Assembly (NCBI RefSeq): GCF_028618515.1 | Contig: NZ_JAQITB010000006.1 | Coordinates: 1-64,000, forward strand | Reading direction: 5' to 3' | Source of the DNA: Bartonella sp. ML69XJBT | GTDB lineage: Bacteria; Pseudomonadota; Alphaproteobacteria; Rhizobiales; Rhizobiaceae | Length of the DNA stretch: 64,000 nt | Shown here: piece by piece, positions 18,937-28,071 of the stretch | Numbering within the stretch: position 1 is the first letter of the stretch | Layout: each line of letters starts with the position of its first letter | Translations under genes and position numbers: made by a program | Notes under the pieces: model-generated | What the model was told of the DNA's origin: nothing | Seen by the model: the letters and a program-made list of their open reading frames with translations, nothing else | Database searches by the model: none

Positions 18937-19785
18937 ATGACTACAAAATACTTAATCACAACTTCTCTTTTTTCTTTAACTTTAATTTCTGTAGTACAGG
19001 CAGCGGATATTAGGATACCAGAACAGCCGGCATCTGTTGTACCTATTATTGCAGCTCCATCTTTTTCTTGGACTGGTTTTTACCTTGGAGGTCAAATTGG
19101 TAATTTTTCAAGTAAAACCCGTGCAAATTATTTAAGAGATGAGAAGACAGGGCAATGGTTTCCGATTGACAAGGAATATTTACCTAAACTTTCCGGTTTT
19201 ATAGGTGGTATTTATGCAGGTTCCAATATTGATGTCGACAATGGTTTTATTGTAGGTATTGATACGGATATCATGTGGGTTAATAAAAAGGATACAAAGG
19301 AGGTAGGTTCACCAAAAGGGAGTCAAACTGAGGAAGCAGCACAATCTTCAGAAAAATCAATGAGAGCGAAAGGTTCTCGAGAAGACCCTTCTCCTCCTCC
19401 TCCAGAGACATCTTCTGAAATTATCTATCATACTCTAAAACAAAAATGGACTGGTGCTACACGGGTGAGATTTGGTGTCTCTATTGATCGTTTTATGCCT
19501 TATGTGGCCGGAGGTATTGCTTATACGCAGCTTCGTAGTATTTTTTCCAAGGATTCTGATATAGAAAAGAGAGCAATTAACCTTTCTGACTGGTTGGAAG
19601 ATGAGAAAAAGACCATGATTGGTTATACTCTTGGAGGCGGTGTTGATTTTGCAATGACCGATAATATTGTTATGCGTGCGGAATACCGTTACTCAGATTT
19701 CGGCAAGAAGAAGTTCGTACATGATAAAGTTGAAATGCGCTATAAAACGAATGATTTCCGTGTTGGCGTAGCATATAAATTTTAA
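18937..19785 (+). CDS. Hemin-binding outer-membrane beta-barrel protein (Hbp/Pap31, Omp31 family)
   Basis: 282 residues with a signal peptide (cleavage expected after VVQAA, about residue 23), then an eight-stranded porin-like barrel: SWTGFYLGGQIGN is the typical first strand, RVGVAYKF-type ending (FRVGVAYKF) the last. Bartonella Hbp proteins (HbpA/Pap31 and paralogues) bind hemin at the surface. A hydrophilic stretch at about 122-160 (rich in S, E, K and a PPPP run) looks like an enlarged exposed loop. GGGGAG lies seven bases before the ATG. It stands alone with its own terminator, in an insert between glnE remains and ogt. I cannot say which Hbp paralogue it is. Confidence 0.85.
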   Translation: MTTKYLITTSLFSLTLISVVQAADIRIPEQPASVVPIIAAPSFSWTGFYLGGQIGNFSSKTRANYLRDEKTGQWFPIDKEYLPKLSGFIGGIYAGSNIDVDNGFIVGIDTDIMWVNKKDTKEVGSPKGSQTEEAAQSSEKSMRAKGSREDPSPPPPETSSEIIYHTLKQKWTGATRVRFGVSIDRFMPYVAGGIAYTQLRSIFSKDSDIEKRAINLSDWLEDEKKTMIGYTLGGGVDFAMTDNIVMRAEYRYSDFGKKKFVHDKVEMRYKTNDFRVGVAYKF

Positions 19786-19811
19786 ACTGTTTCACAATGA
19801 AATGATTTTAA

Positions 19812-19842
19812 AGTCCCATTTTCGAATGGGGCTTTTATTTTT
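19812..19842 (+). terminator. Rho-independent terminator of the hbp gene
   Basis: AGTCCCATT (19812-19820), TTCG loop, AATGGGGCT (19825-19833), followed by TTTATTTTT. A nine-pair stem with a UUCG tetraloop and a T-rich tail, 26 bases after the stop codon: a textbook terminator. Confidence 0.9.
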
Positions 19843-20153
19843 CAGATATATGCTGGAGAATATTTCTAAAAAGAAAAATATCATCTTATTTTGAGTAATA
19901 GTCTTTTCTCTTTTGTATGTCATAAATATTTTGTTTAGATAACGAAATATGTTACAAATATAGAGCATTTTGCAATAGCAAACTCGATGAATAGGATAGT
20001 AAATAGAGTTTGTAAAAACAAATGAATCGAAAAAATCTATATCAATATATTTTAAAATATTATCGAATACCTAACTTTTGAGTGTTTGATGATGAGTAAT
20101 AGAAATCAGCTTCATTATAAAATCTGGAAAATGCTTCATCTGAAATATTATTA
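19843..20153. other. Intergenic, no gene seen
   Basis: AT-rich stretch between the hbp terminator and the dead hexapeptide-repeat gene. No coding frame with recognisable content on either strand. Confidence 0.5.
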
Positions 20154-20594
20154 TCAGCTGTTATAAGAAATAGCACTATGAGTATAAGAATAGCCAGATA
20201 CGGTAGCAACAAACAGCGGCATTATTAAATACACAAAAGATTTATTACAGATGCGAACAGCGCCACTTATTTTTGCACTGTCATCGATAGGAGCATCATC
20301 AGTGATATGAGCACGTTCATTCACACAGGCATTATCATAAATTTGTGCATTATCTCCAATAATCACAGCATTGCTAACATATACATTGCCATAGATGTCA
20401 AAAAAAGCTTTTTACTTTTCCATACACCCGTGCATTTTGAAACACACGAATTTTATCACAAACTCAGCAATGACGTTTATATGATAGTTTTCTTTCCTTT
20501 TCGATAGAGTTATTAAGATCGCCTTTTAAACATTTTCAAATTCTTTTAAAGCGCGAAGGCGGTATAATAAATAACCGTCTCATGAAAGTTTCAT
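20154..20594 (-). pseudogene. Phage-type hexapeptide (polymer-forming) repeat protein, pseudogene
   Basis: Reading the minus strand from the ATG at 20594 gives MKLS, a TGA, then GYLLYRLRALKEFENV, a frameshift near 20534, and KGDLNNSIEKERKLSYKRHC followed by a TGA where relatives have Trp (NCWV motif). The rest is a left-handed-helix repeat series: FQNARVYGKV, DIYGNVYVSNAVIIGDNAQI, YDNACVNERAHITDDAPI, DDSAKISGAV. This is the family of small repeat proteins often found with Bartonella phage genes. Two nonsense codons and a frameshift show that it is dead; the 3' end seems shifted as well. Confidence 0.75.
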
Positions 20595-20968
20595 TTATTC
20601 TTTTTTTGAGAGATTTTTTTATGTTTCTCATGCTGTGCGGAATAATGTTTTGCCAAAAGATAACAATTTTTTGCGTTTTAAATAAAAAGATCTACGGAAT
20701 TCGTTCTCATATACTAGAATTCCACGCTTTAAGGTGATTATTTGGTTTCTTGCAGTCATAAGGACAAAGCCGTGAAGAGAATCCAGTTTTTTATTGTTTT
20801 ATTTTATGATTTCATTTTTCAAATGATTAAAGTATAATTGAAAATGAATGATTGAGGAGACGAATTTCAGGTGGCTTCTCTTTTATCGCGTAAAGAGTGT
20901 GATAAGAAAATTCTCTTGCTTTATTTCATTGAATCTATTCAAATATTAAAAAATATCAAAAAAGTAAA
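20595..20968. other. Intergenic before ogt
   Basis: About 370 AT-rich bases with no supported gene. It must contain the ogt promoter, but no clear -35/-10 pair stands out from the background. Confidence 0.45.
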
Positions 20969-21493
20969 ATGTTAAAAATTCTGCAACAGAGAATATTTTG
21001 TCTGAAAAGCACATCAATAGGAGTGCTTTTGGTGGCAAAGTCTCATAAAGGAATTTGTAATATAGCATTAGGAGAGAGTAGAGAACAATTATTACGAGAA
21101 TTTACGGCATGTTTTTCTGATGTACGAAAAGTGGATGATGATAGTACATTTGAGAGGGAAGTTACACGTATTGTCGCAATGATAGAAACACCGAAGTTAG
21201 CAAAGAAACCTGATTTTTCTTTAGATATAAATGGTACAGTTTTTCAAAAGAAAGTATGGTCGCTCATATGTGAAGTATCTTGTGGTGAAACAATTTCATA
21301 TAAAGCATTAGCGCAACGCATTGGTATGCCAAATGCTTTTCGTGCAGTTGCGAATGCATGTGCAGCTAACGAGTTAGCATTAATCATTCCTTGCCATCGT
21401 GTGGTGTGTAAGAATGGATTTATTTCTGGATACCGCTGGGGTATTGAGCGGAAGAAGATTTTGCTACAACGAGAAAAAGGTGAAGGCCTTTAA
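20969..21493 (+). CDS. ogt: Methylated-DNA--protein-cysteine methyltransferase
   Basis: 174 residues. The suicide enzyme transfers the methyl group from O6-methylguanine in DNA to its own cysteine. The active site IIPCHRVV contains Cys142, followed by the conserved SGYRWG segment (153-158); FQKKVWSLICEVSCGETISY and the arginine-finger region MPNAFRAVANACAANE fit the DNA-binding helix-turn-helix. It is the stand-alone Ogt length, without an Ada regulatory domain. The start has no clear ribosome binding site. It converges on the PAS kinase gene with seven bases between the stop codons. Confidence 0.93.
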   Translation: MLKILQQRIFCLKSTSIGVLLVAKSHKGICNIALGESREQLLREFTACFSDVRKVDDDSTFEREVTRIVAMIETPKLAKKPDFSLDINGTVFQKKVWSLICEVSCGETISYKALAQRIGMPNAFRAVANACAANELALIIPCHRVVCKNGFISGYRWGIERKKILLQREKGEGL

Positions 21494-21500
21494 AACACAT

Positions 21501-23822
21501 TTAACTTTGTTGAATTGGCATTGTAATGATGACGGTTGTACCTTTCATTTCTTTAGAGATAATTTCAAGTTTCCCTTTATGTAGTTCTAGCAAGGAGCGT
21601 GAAATGGCTAACCCGAGACCTGATCCAGTATGGGTTTTTGTGAGTTGATTTTCAACTTGTTCAAAAGGTTGCCCAAGTTTTTTTATTGCTGATTGAGGAA
21701 TACCAACACCTGTATCTTTAATCTTAAAGATAAGATTATTTTTTTTCTTGAAAGCACACACATCAATACGTCCACCAGCAGGTGTGAATTTAACCGCATT
21801 AGAGATAAGGTTAAGGAAGATCTGTTTCATGGCACGTCCATCGATTTCTGCGTGGAGTTCTGGGGCAATATTGGTTGTGATAGAAATATTTTTTTCTTGT
21901 GCTTGTGGTGCGAGTGTTCGTGTTGCTTCGCTAATAATTGGCTCTAGATCACTATTTTTACAATCAAGGGTAAATCTTCCAGCTTCAATTTTGGACATAT
22001 CAAGGATATCATTGATAAGGGTTAGAAGATGGGCTCCTGAATTGTAAATATCATGCATATATTCTTTATAGCGTTGCGATCCAAGAGGACCAAAGGTGGA
22101 TTGCAACATGATATCTGAAAAGCCGAGAATAGCGTTAAGTGGAGTGCGCAATTCATGGGACATATTTGCTAAAAATTCTGATTTAGCTTTATTAGCACTT
22201 TCAGCGCGCTCTTTTTCTGCTTTCAGACTTTTATTCAGTTTTTCCACTTCTGTTGCACGTTGTTGTGCACTGCCTCGAGCACGTTTGAGTTCTTGAATGA
22301 AAGAAAAAAGCCTTCTTTCACTGTCTTCAAATTTTTCTTGTTGTTGTTTAAGTTCAGAAATATCTGTACCAATGCAAACCAGTCCTCCATCTTGAGTACG
22401 CCGTTCATTAATTTTAAGCCAACAACCATCTGCAGTTTGGCGAATACTGGTTAGATTCCCAGCGCCATCATCTTTGAGAGGATATTCATTGATTGCTGGA
22501 CGAGCCATGGCTTCAACGGTTGCACGTTGGATTCCTGATTGTAAAACCTGTTTAGGGATAGCGGCATATTCGCAAAATTTGCTATTTGACATAACTAAAC
22601 GCTCTTCTGCATCCCATAATACAAAAGATTCTGAAATATTTTCAATAGCATCACGGATACGGAGATCAGCTTGCGCTGTTTCTTCTGCCAGTTGACGCTG
22701 TTCACTAATATCAAAAGCAATACCAACCAAATGGGGTTCTTCTTCATCTGTTACTTCCGCACGAATACGCATCCATACATAGTGACCATCGGCATGTCGC
22801 ATGGGGACATTAATATCGATATGCTTTTTCTGACCACTCATCAATTCTTGCGCAAGATCGAAAAAATTAGCATCATTTGGGTTGATAATGGCGGTAATTT
22901 GCGAAATTGACAGCAGTGCATCTTGAGGCACATAGCCTAGCATTTCATATATTGCCTGTGACCAATAAACGCGCCCGCTCGCCATATTCCAATCCCACAG
23001 CCCACAGCGTCCACGCATCATTGCCATATCAATGCGATTTTGAATTTTTTCTGAAATTAAATCTGTCTTGCGTGCTCGCACAATTTGATTGTAATAAGTA
23101 TAGAGGAGCGCTAGAATAACACTGCTAGTTCCTATAAAAAGAGTTATATTTAAAGAGAAAACTTTGCGCCATTCCATATAGGTATGTTGCTTCTTTTCGC
23201 TGATAAAGACGCCATATTGTCCATTTTCTGTTTGGTGAAATGAAGCAAGGGCAGGAACATCTTTTCCTATGGTAATTTCCATAATTCCAGCATGTTGTCC
23301 AAGAGATTGTAAAGCAATACTTTCAGAGGTAAAATCCTGTAAGGGTTTTTCTAAAATGATCTCTGAACTAGATGAAGCTAAAACAGTGCCTTTTTGATCC
23401 ATTATAGCAATAATAGTATTGGGGCTAACAAGACCTTGATTGTATAAATTGGTAAGGATATTTTGCAAATGATTGTGAGAAAGAGGGGAGTTTTTTCTTT
23501 TCTCAGGAGTTGCAAGCAGGTCACGATCAATTGTATTGCTGATATGAGAGGCTAACAAAGTAAGGGTAGAGCGTGTGTTGTTCTCAAGAGCATGACGCCA
23601 ATCATAGATTGATACAAAACGAATTGTTGCCAGCACAACAAGAAATGCCATAATAACAAAGAGAACTGAACGTCGCAGCCACGGTTCAATCAAGAGCAGT
23701 TTTTGATAGGCTAAACTCAAAAGTAGAGGGATACGCTTTGTTCGTGCTTTATGATTTTGAGCACTTGACTTTGAATCAGCACACACCTGTGTTGGTGCAC
23801 TATATGCATCCAGTTCAGCCAT
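21501..23822 (-). CDS. PAS-domain sensor histidine kinase (PleC/PdhS type)
   Basis: 773 residues: transmembrane helices at about 50-70 and 223-243 around a periplasmic domain, two PAS domains (about 275-375 and 390-490; GLWDWN and FVLWDAEERLVMSN entries), a coiled coil (about 490-545), a HisKA domain with His556 in FLANMSHELRTPLNAILGFS and an ATPase domain with GSGLGLAISRSLLELHKG. No receiver domain is attached. The HisKA block (SDIM…FGPLGS…ILDMSKIEAGRF) is that of the PleC/DivJ/PdhS cell-cycle kinases acting on DivK in Rhizobiales; the exact member is not certain. It lies downstream of pepN, behind a strong terminator. Confidence 0.85.
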   Translation of the reverse strand: MAELDAYSAPTQVCADSKSSAQNHKARTKRIPLLLSLAYQKLLLIEPWLRRSVLFVIMAFLVVLATIRFVSIYDWRHALENNTRSTLTLLASHISNTIDRDLLATPEKRKNSPLSHNHLQNILTNLYNQGLVSPNTIIAIMDQKGTVLASSSSEIILEKPLQDFTSESIALQSLGQHAGIMEITIGKDVPALASFHQTENGQYGVFISEKKQHTYMEWRKVFSLNITLFIGTSSVILALLYTYYNQIVRARKTDLISEKIQNRIDMAMMRGRCGLWDWNMASGRVYWSQAIYEMLGYVPQDALLSISQITAIINPNDANFFDLAQELMSGQKKHIDINVPMRHADGHYVWMRIRAEVTDEEEPHLVGIAFDISEQRQLAEETAQADLRIRDAIENISESFVLWDAEERLVMSNSKFCEYAAIPKQVLQSGIQRATVEAMARPAINEYPLKDDGAGNLTSIRQTADGCWLKINERRTQDGGLVCIGTDISELKQQQEKFEDSERRLFSFIQELKRARGSAQQRATEVEKLNKSLKAEKERAESANKAKSEFLANMSHELRTPLNAILGFSDIMLQSTFGPLGSQRYKEYMHDIYNSGAHLLTLINDILDMSKIEAGRFTLDCKNSDLEPIISEATRTLAPQAQEKNISITTNIAPELHAEIDGRAMKQIFLNLISNAVKFTPAGGRIDVCAFKKKNNLIFKIKDTGVGIPQSAIKKLGQPFEQVENQLTKTHTGSGLGLAISRSLLELHKGKLEIISKEMKGTTVIITMPIQQS

Positions 23823-23993
23823 TGCTCGTTCCTTTAATTATGGAATAATGCGTTTTAAAAACTGTTTCAATATTCATAGTAAAACCCCATAGGGTGCAAT
23901 GAATCAAAACAGGAGTCCTCTGTCCAGTCTTTTTTTAAAAAAAGCTATTTTACTTTTATGGAATGTGGATTATGAAAAAAAAGAACTTCAAAA
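23823..23993 (-). promoter_or_regulatory. Promoter region of the PAS kinase gene
   Basis: Minus-strand space between the pepN terminator and the kinase start. Because the terminator isolates the kinase from pepN, its promoter must lie here. No confident -35/-10 pair was identified. Confidence 0.35.
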
Positions 23994-24032
23994 TAGCCTA
24001 TAAACAGGTGGAAGTAACCTGTTTATAGGCTA
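23994..24032 (-). terminator. Strong terminator hairpin between pepN and the PAS kinase gene
   Basis: A perfect 16-bp inverted repeat: TAGCCTATAAACAGGT (23994-24009), loop GGAAGTA, ACCTGTTTATAGGCTA (24017-24032). On the minus strand it is followed by TTTTGAAG and shortly a longer T run. It lies about 77 bases after the pepN stop. Confidence 0.85.
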
Positions 24033-24108
24033 ATTATTTTCGCGTAATGCGTTGATATTATATTATCAATTATATTATAACATACTGATTATAAAATATT
24101 TTTATACT

Positions 24109-26736
24109 TTAAGCGAGCAGACGAGAGATAATCTCAGCCACATCACTTGATAATTGGGGGGCTTCTGCAATTTTTTTTAATGCGGTCTCAAATTTTTGTT
24201 GCCGAATGGGTTCTAATTGTCGCCAAGAACGCATCATGGTGAGTAATCGTGAAGCAAGCTGTGGATTTTTTCTGTCAATTTCCAAAATGATTTGGCAAAG
24301 AAAACGATAGGAGGCACCATCAACTCTATGAAAACCCGTGAGATTGTAAGAGGCAAAGACACCAATCAAAGCTCGTACCCGATTAGGATTATCTTGTGAA
24401 AAAAGCGGATGCTGCATGAGTTTTTGAACATGGTCAAGTGTTGATGCTCCTGCAACCATTGCTTGAATAGAAAACCATTTATCCATAACCAAAGGGTCAT
24501 GTTGATATCGGGTTTCAAAATCATTTAAGGCGCTTTGCGCTTGCTCACTTTCGTTAAAGCGCCGTACTAAAATGGTTATACTAGCCATGCGGTCAGTCAT
24601 ATTATCAGCTGTTGCATATTGTGTGGCAGCACGGTGTGGCTTGGCTTCTGCTATGGAAAGATAGTCGAGTATTATATTGCGTAATGCTCGTTTTCCAGCT
24701 TGTGCAGTATTAGGTGAATAGGGTTCATTGTTCTCCATTTGCATATAAACTTTTGTGAAAAGCACTTGATGTGTATGTGCAAGGGAAGCTAAAAACTGAT
24801 TGCGTACATGGTGAATATGCTCTGGATCAACATTTTTACCAATTATATGGGCAAGCTCAACTTCGCTTGGTAAACTTAAGCAAAATGCACGAAATTCTGG
24901 CTCAAGGCTTTCATCTGTAAGGATGTTTTCGATCAATTTTAGCAAAGCAGGAGGCATATCCTGTTTTCCTTGTGTTTTATCTTGAAGAGCTTGAATCAGA
25001 GCTTGCGTCATCAAATGGTTCAGCGATTGCCAACGATTCAGCTGATTGTCATCTTTTTGTGCAAGAAAGATGAGTTCGCTTTCATTGAATGGAGTTTGTA
25101 GATTGATAGGTGCAGAAAAATCTCTTAGCAGTGATAAAACAGGTTTTTCGCGCAGTCCCCTTAATATAAAGGTTTGCTTTTCCTGGGATAGAAGCATAAT
25201 GCCTGATTGAATATCCGCATCAGCTTCATAGCTGAGAGATTGTCCATGATGTCCTAACAAACCAAATGCAATAGGGATAAGCATTGGCTTTTTTGTGTTT
25301 TGTTGTGGTGTTGCTGGAATATGCTGTTTTGCATGAATTGTTAAAATGCCATCGTTATAATGGTGATCAATTTCTACATGAGGTGTTCCCGCTTGTTCAT
25401 ACCACAACATAAATTGTGAGAAGTCTTGATGAGAAACTTCAGCAAAACAGGCAATAAAATCTTCAATTGTACAAGCCTGTCCATCATGACGTTGAAAATA
25501 GAGATCCATTCCTTTACGAAAGAGAGTAGGGCCTAAAAGAGTATGCACCATGCGAACAACTTCTGCACCTTTTTCATAAACGGTCGTGGTATAAAAATTA
25601 TTGATTTGGCTGTATTGACGAGGACGTACAGGATGGGCAAGAGGACCAGAATCTTCAGTAAATTGCATAGCTTTCAATGTTTTTATATTTTCAATGCGCT
25701 GTAAGCTACGAACATTTTGATCCGAGGAAAATTCTTGATCACGATAGACAGTTAAGCCTTCTTTTAAACAGAGCTGAAACCAATCACGGCAAGTAATACG
25801 ATTACCAGTCCAATTATGGAAATATTCATGCGCAATAACGCGTTCAACATTTCTATAATCCTGATCAGTTGCTGTTTCAGGATCGGCAAGAACATATTTG
25901 TCATTAAAGATGTTAAGCCCTTTGTTTTCCATTGCACCCATATTAAAGTCGGAAACAGCAACGATATTGAAAACATCAAGATCATATTCGCGTCCAAAAC
26001 GTTGTTCATCCCAACGCATGGAACGTTTAAGAGCATCCATTGCATAGGCTGCACGTTTGGTTTTTCCTTTTTCAACATAGATACCAAGTTCGATACGTCG
26101 ACCAGATACAGTTATAAAATGGTCTTCTAACTTATCAAGATTACCACCAACAAGAGCAAAGAGATAAGATGGTTTGGGATAAGGATCTTCCCAAATGGCA
26201 AAATGATAATTATCTTCAAGAGTACCTATTTCGACGAGGTTTCCATTGGAAAGTAAAATAGGGATAGTGTGAGAATTTGCTTCAATTTTTACCCTGTAGG
26301 TAGAAAGAATATCTGGACGATCATAAAAGTAAGTAATGCGACGAAAACCTTCCGCTTCACATTGTGTACAATAAACACCATTTGAAAGATAAAGCCCCAT
26401 AAGTTGGCGATTGCTTTCAGGATTCAGTTCGGTAACCAATTGCAATGTAAAAGGAACAGCTGGTGGGGTGGTAATTTCTAAACGTGAAGGAGTAGCTTTA
26501 TAAGCATTCTCAGATAATTCCTCACCATTAAGAGCGACAGAAATTAAGGTAAGATCATCACCAGAAAGGATAAGAGGTGTGAATTCTTTTGTATTTTGAC
26601 GAGGTTCAATAGACAATATCGCTGTAACAGAAGTTTTTGTTGGTGCTAAACGGAAATGCAATTGTATTTTGGGAATAGTATAAGGGGTTTGTTGATAATC
26701 TTCTAAACGATAAATGGGGACGGCTGATTGTGGCAT
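24109..26736 (-). CDS. pepN: Aminopeptidase N (M1 family)
   Basis: 875 residues, the usual length of bacterial PepN, a cytoplasmic zinc aminopeptidase. The substrate-binding GAMEN motif is at 267-271 and the zinc site HEYFH at 303-307, with the third ligand Glu326 in LKEGLTVYRDQEFSSD. The C-terminal helical domain is present. Spacing to the upstream udg gene's stop is 79 bases, so joint transcription from the other side is not implied: pepN is transcribed first on the minus strand only after udg. The conserved neighbourhood of pepN, PAS kinase and glnE is rhizobial. Confidence 0.95.
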   Translation of the reverse strand: MPQSAVPIYRLEDYQQTPYTIPKIQLHFRLAPTKTSVTAILSIEPRQNTKEFTPLILSGDDLTLISVALNGEELSENAYKATPSRLEITTPPAVPFTLQLVTELNPESNRQLMGLYLSNGVYCTQCEAEGFRRITYFYDRPDILSTYRVKIEANSHTIPILLSNGNLVEIGTLEDNYHFAIWEDPYPKPSYLFALVGGNLDKLEDHFITVSGRRIELGIYVEKGKTKRAAYAMDALKRSMRWDEQRFGREYDLDVFNIVAVSDFNMGAMENKGLNIFNDKYVLADPETATDQDYRNVERVIAHEYFHNWTGNRITCRDWFQLCLKEGLTVYRDQEFSSDQNVRSLQRIENIKTLKAMQFTEDSGPLAHPVRPRQYSQINNFYTTTVYEKGAEVVRMVHTLLGPTLFRKGMDLYFQRHDGQACTIEDFIACFAEVSHQDFSQFMLWYEQAGTPHVEIDHHYNDGILTIHAKQHIPATPQQNTKKPMLIPIAFGLLGHHGQSLSYEADADIQSGIMLLSQEKQTFILRGLREKPVLSLLRDFSAPINLQTPFNESELIFLAQKDDNQLNRWQSLNHLMTQALIQALQDKTQGKQDMPPALLKLIENILTDESLEPEFRAFCLSLPSEVELAHIIGKNVDPEHIHHVRNQFLASLAHTHQVLFTKVYMQMENNEPYSPNTAQAGKRALRNIILDYLSIAEAKPHRAATQYATADNMTDRMASITILVRRFNESEQAQSALNDFETRYQHDPLVMDKWFSIQAMVAGASTLDHVQKLMQHPLFSQDNPNRVRALIGVFASYNLTGFHRVDGASYRFLCQIILEIDRKNPQLASRLLTMMRSWRQLEPIRQQKFETALKKIAEAPQLSSDVAEIISRLLA

Positions 26737-26815
26737 AATTTTTCCTGACGAGTATTTTAAAAATTAAAGAACTGAAAAAATGTTAATATTTTAAGAAAAG
26801 GTAAAGCTTAAGGGC

Positions 26816-27643
26816 TTACAAAAGGCTATCTAAACGGTTTTTTACTTCTAAAAAGTCTATCCATGTAAGTTTTTTTTGACTAGGCGTTCGGAGAAGATAA
26901 GCAGGATGAAAGGTTGGCATAACAGGGATTTTTATGTTGTCTTCGCTCTCATAGGTGTGCCATTTCCCTCGAGTACGGATAATTCCATTTTGCGCGCCTG
27001 TCAAAAATTGTGTGGCAATACCGCCAAGTGCGACAAGAATGCGAGGTTTAGCTAAATGAATTTGCCGTTCAATAAAAGGGCGACATAACGTGACTTCTCT
27101 TGGCGTTGGTGTGCGATTTCCTGGTGGACGCCAGGGGATAGTGTTGGCTATGTAAACATTATTTCTTGTTAAGCCAATTGATGCGAGGATTTTATTGAGT
27201 AACATTCCTGCTTTTCCTACAAAAGGAAGTCCTTGTATATCTTCCTCTCGTCCTGGTGCTTCTCCTATGAGCATAAGCGGGCTTCCCGCTGTTCCATCTG
27301 AAAAACAGGTATTTTTTGCTGTTAATTTTAATGAGCAGCCGTTAAATGCGAGAAGAGCGGATTTTAGTTCGTCAAGTGTATTTGCACTTTTGGCACTTTC
27401 TATAGCGGAAAGTTCACCTTGCATAATAGTGGGGTGAAGCCATGTCTGTTTCTCTAACTTGATCGTTGGTGATGTTTGTTGATTATGAGAAACATTTACT
27501 GCTTGTGTTGCTTTTTTTTCTAAGCAAGCAGCTTGATTAAAGCGATCAATAGGTACATCTGTTAGAACAGCATCCGCACCACTTTCTTTATAAAAGTTTA
27601 AAAGTTCTTCATATGAGATTGAATATGATGTTTGATTTAGCAT
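26816..27643 (-). CDS. Uracil-DNA glycosylase, family 4
   Basis: 275 residues. It removes uracil from DNA. The core carries LMLIGEAPGREEDIQGLPFVG, the family 4 active-site motif, the LLNKILASIGLTRNNVYIAN and NTIPWRPPGNRTPT segments, and the second motif MPTFHPAYLLR. Cysteines at FNGCSLKLTAKNTCF and LCRPF are candidates for the iron-sulfur cluster ligands of this family. The N-terminal ~90 residues are a variable extension as in rhizobial members. It is followed by pepN on the same strand after 79 bases and may share its transcript. Confidence 0.9.
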   Translation of the reverse strand: MLNQTSYSISYEELLNFYKESGADAVLTDVPIDRFNQAACLEKKATQAVNVSHNQQTSPTIKLEKQTWLHPTIMQGELSAIESAKSANTLDELKSALLAFNGCSLKLTAKNTCFSDGTAGSPLMLIGEAPGREEDIQGLPFVGKAGMLLNKILASIGLTRNNVYIANTIPWRPPGNRTPTPREVTLCRPFIERQIHLAKPRILVALGGIATQFLTGAQNGIIRTRGKWHTYESEDNIKIPVMPTFHPAYLLRTPSQKKLTWIDFLEVKNRLDSLL

Positions 27644-28071
27644 TTTACCTTTTCTAATGATCTATAAACAATAGACCAGACAACCTTATTCTTCAAGCTT
27701 TTGATGTGTCCTTTGGTAAATTTATATCTGAAACAATGATAGCCTTTTTTTGACAAAAAAGAAAAACTCTAAAATAGGGAAACTCGCAGTTTTGTGTATT
27801 CTTAATGGGTTATCTTATCAGTTAAGACAACTGGAATACTCTGTACTATTTCTTTACTTAATGCAAGGGGTATAAATTCAGACAATAGCATTATAACTCT
27901 GTAAGCTCATAAAAGAATTCTTACATTGTTATATTTCTCAGACTTTAATCAAAAATGAAATATTCTTTTATCTTAACAGAAATAATTCAGTATCTCTACA
28001 GACATATTTATAAAAAACAATCTATATAAAATGTAAAAGTGAGCAACAGATTATGACATCATACTGAATTT
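27644..28071. other. Intergenic between thiD and udg
   Basis: About 430 AT-rich bases downstream of the thi operon and upstream of udg on the minus strand. No coding frame seen; it should hold the udg promoter and any thi terminator, neither of which is clear. Confidence 0.4.
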
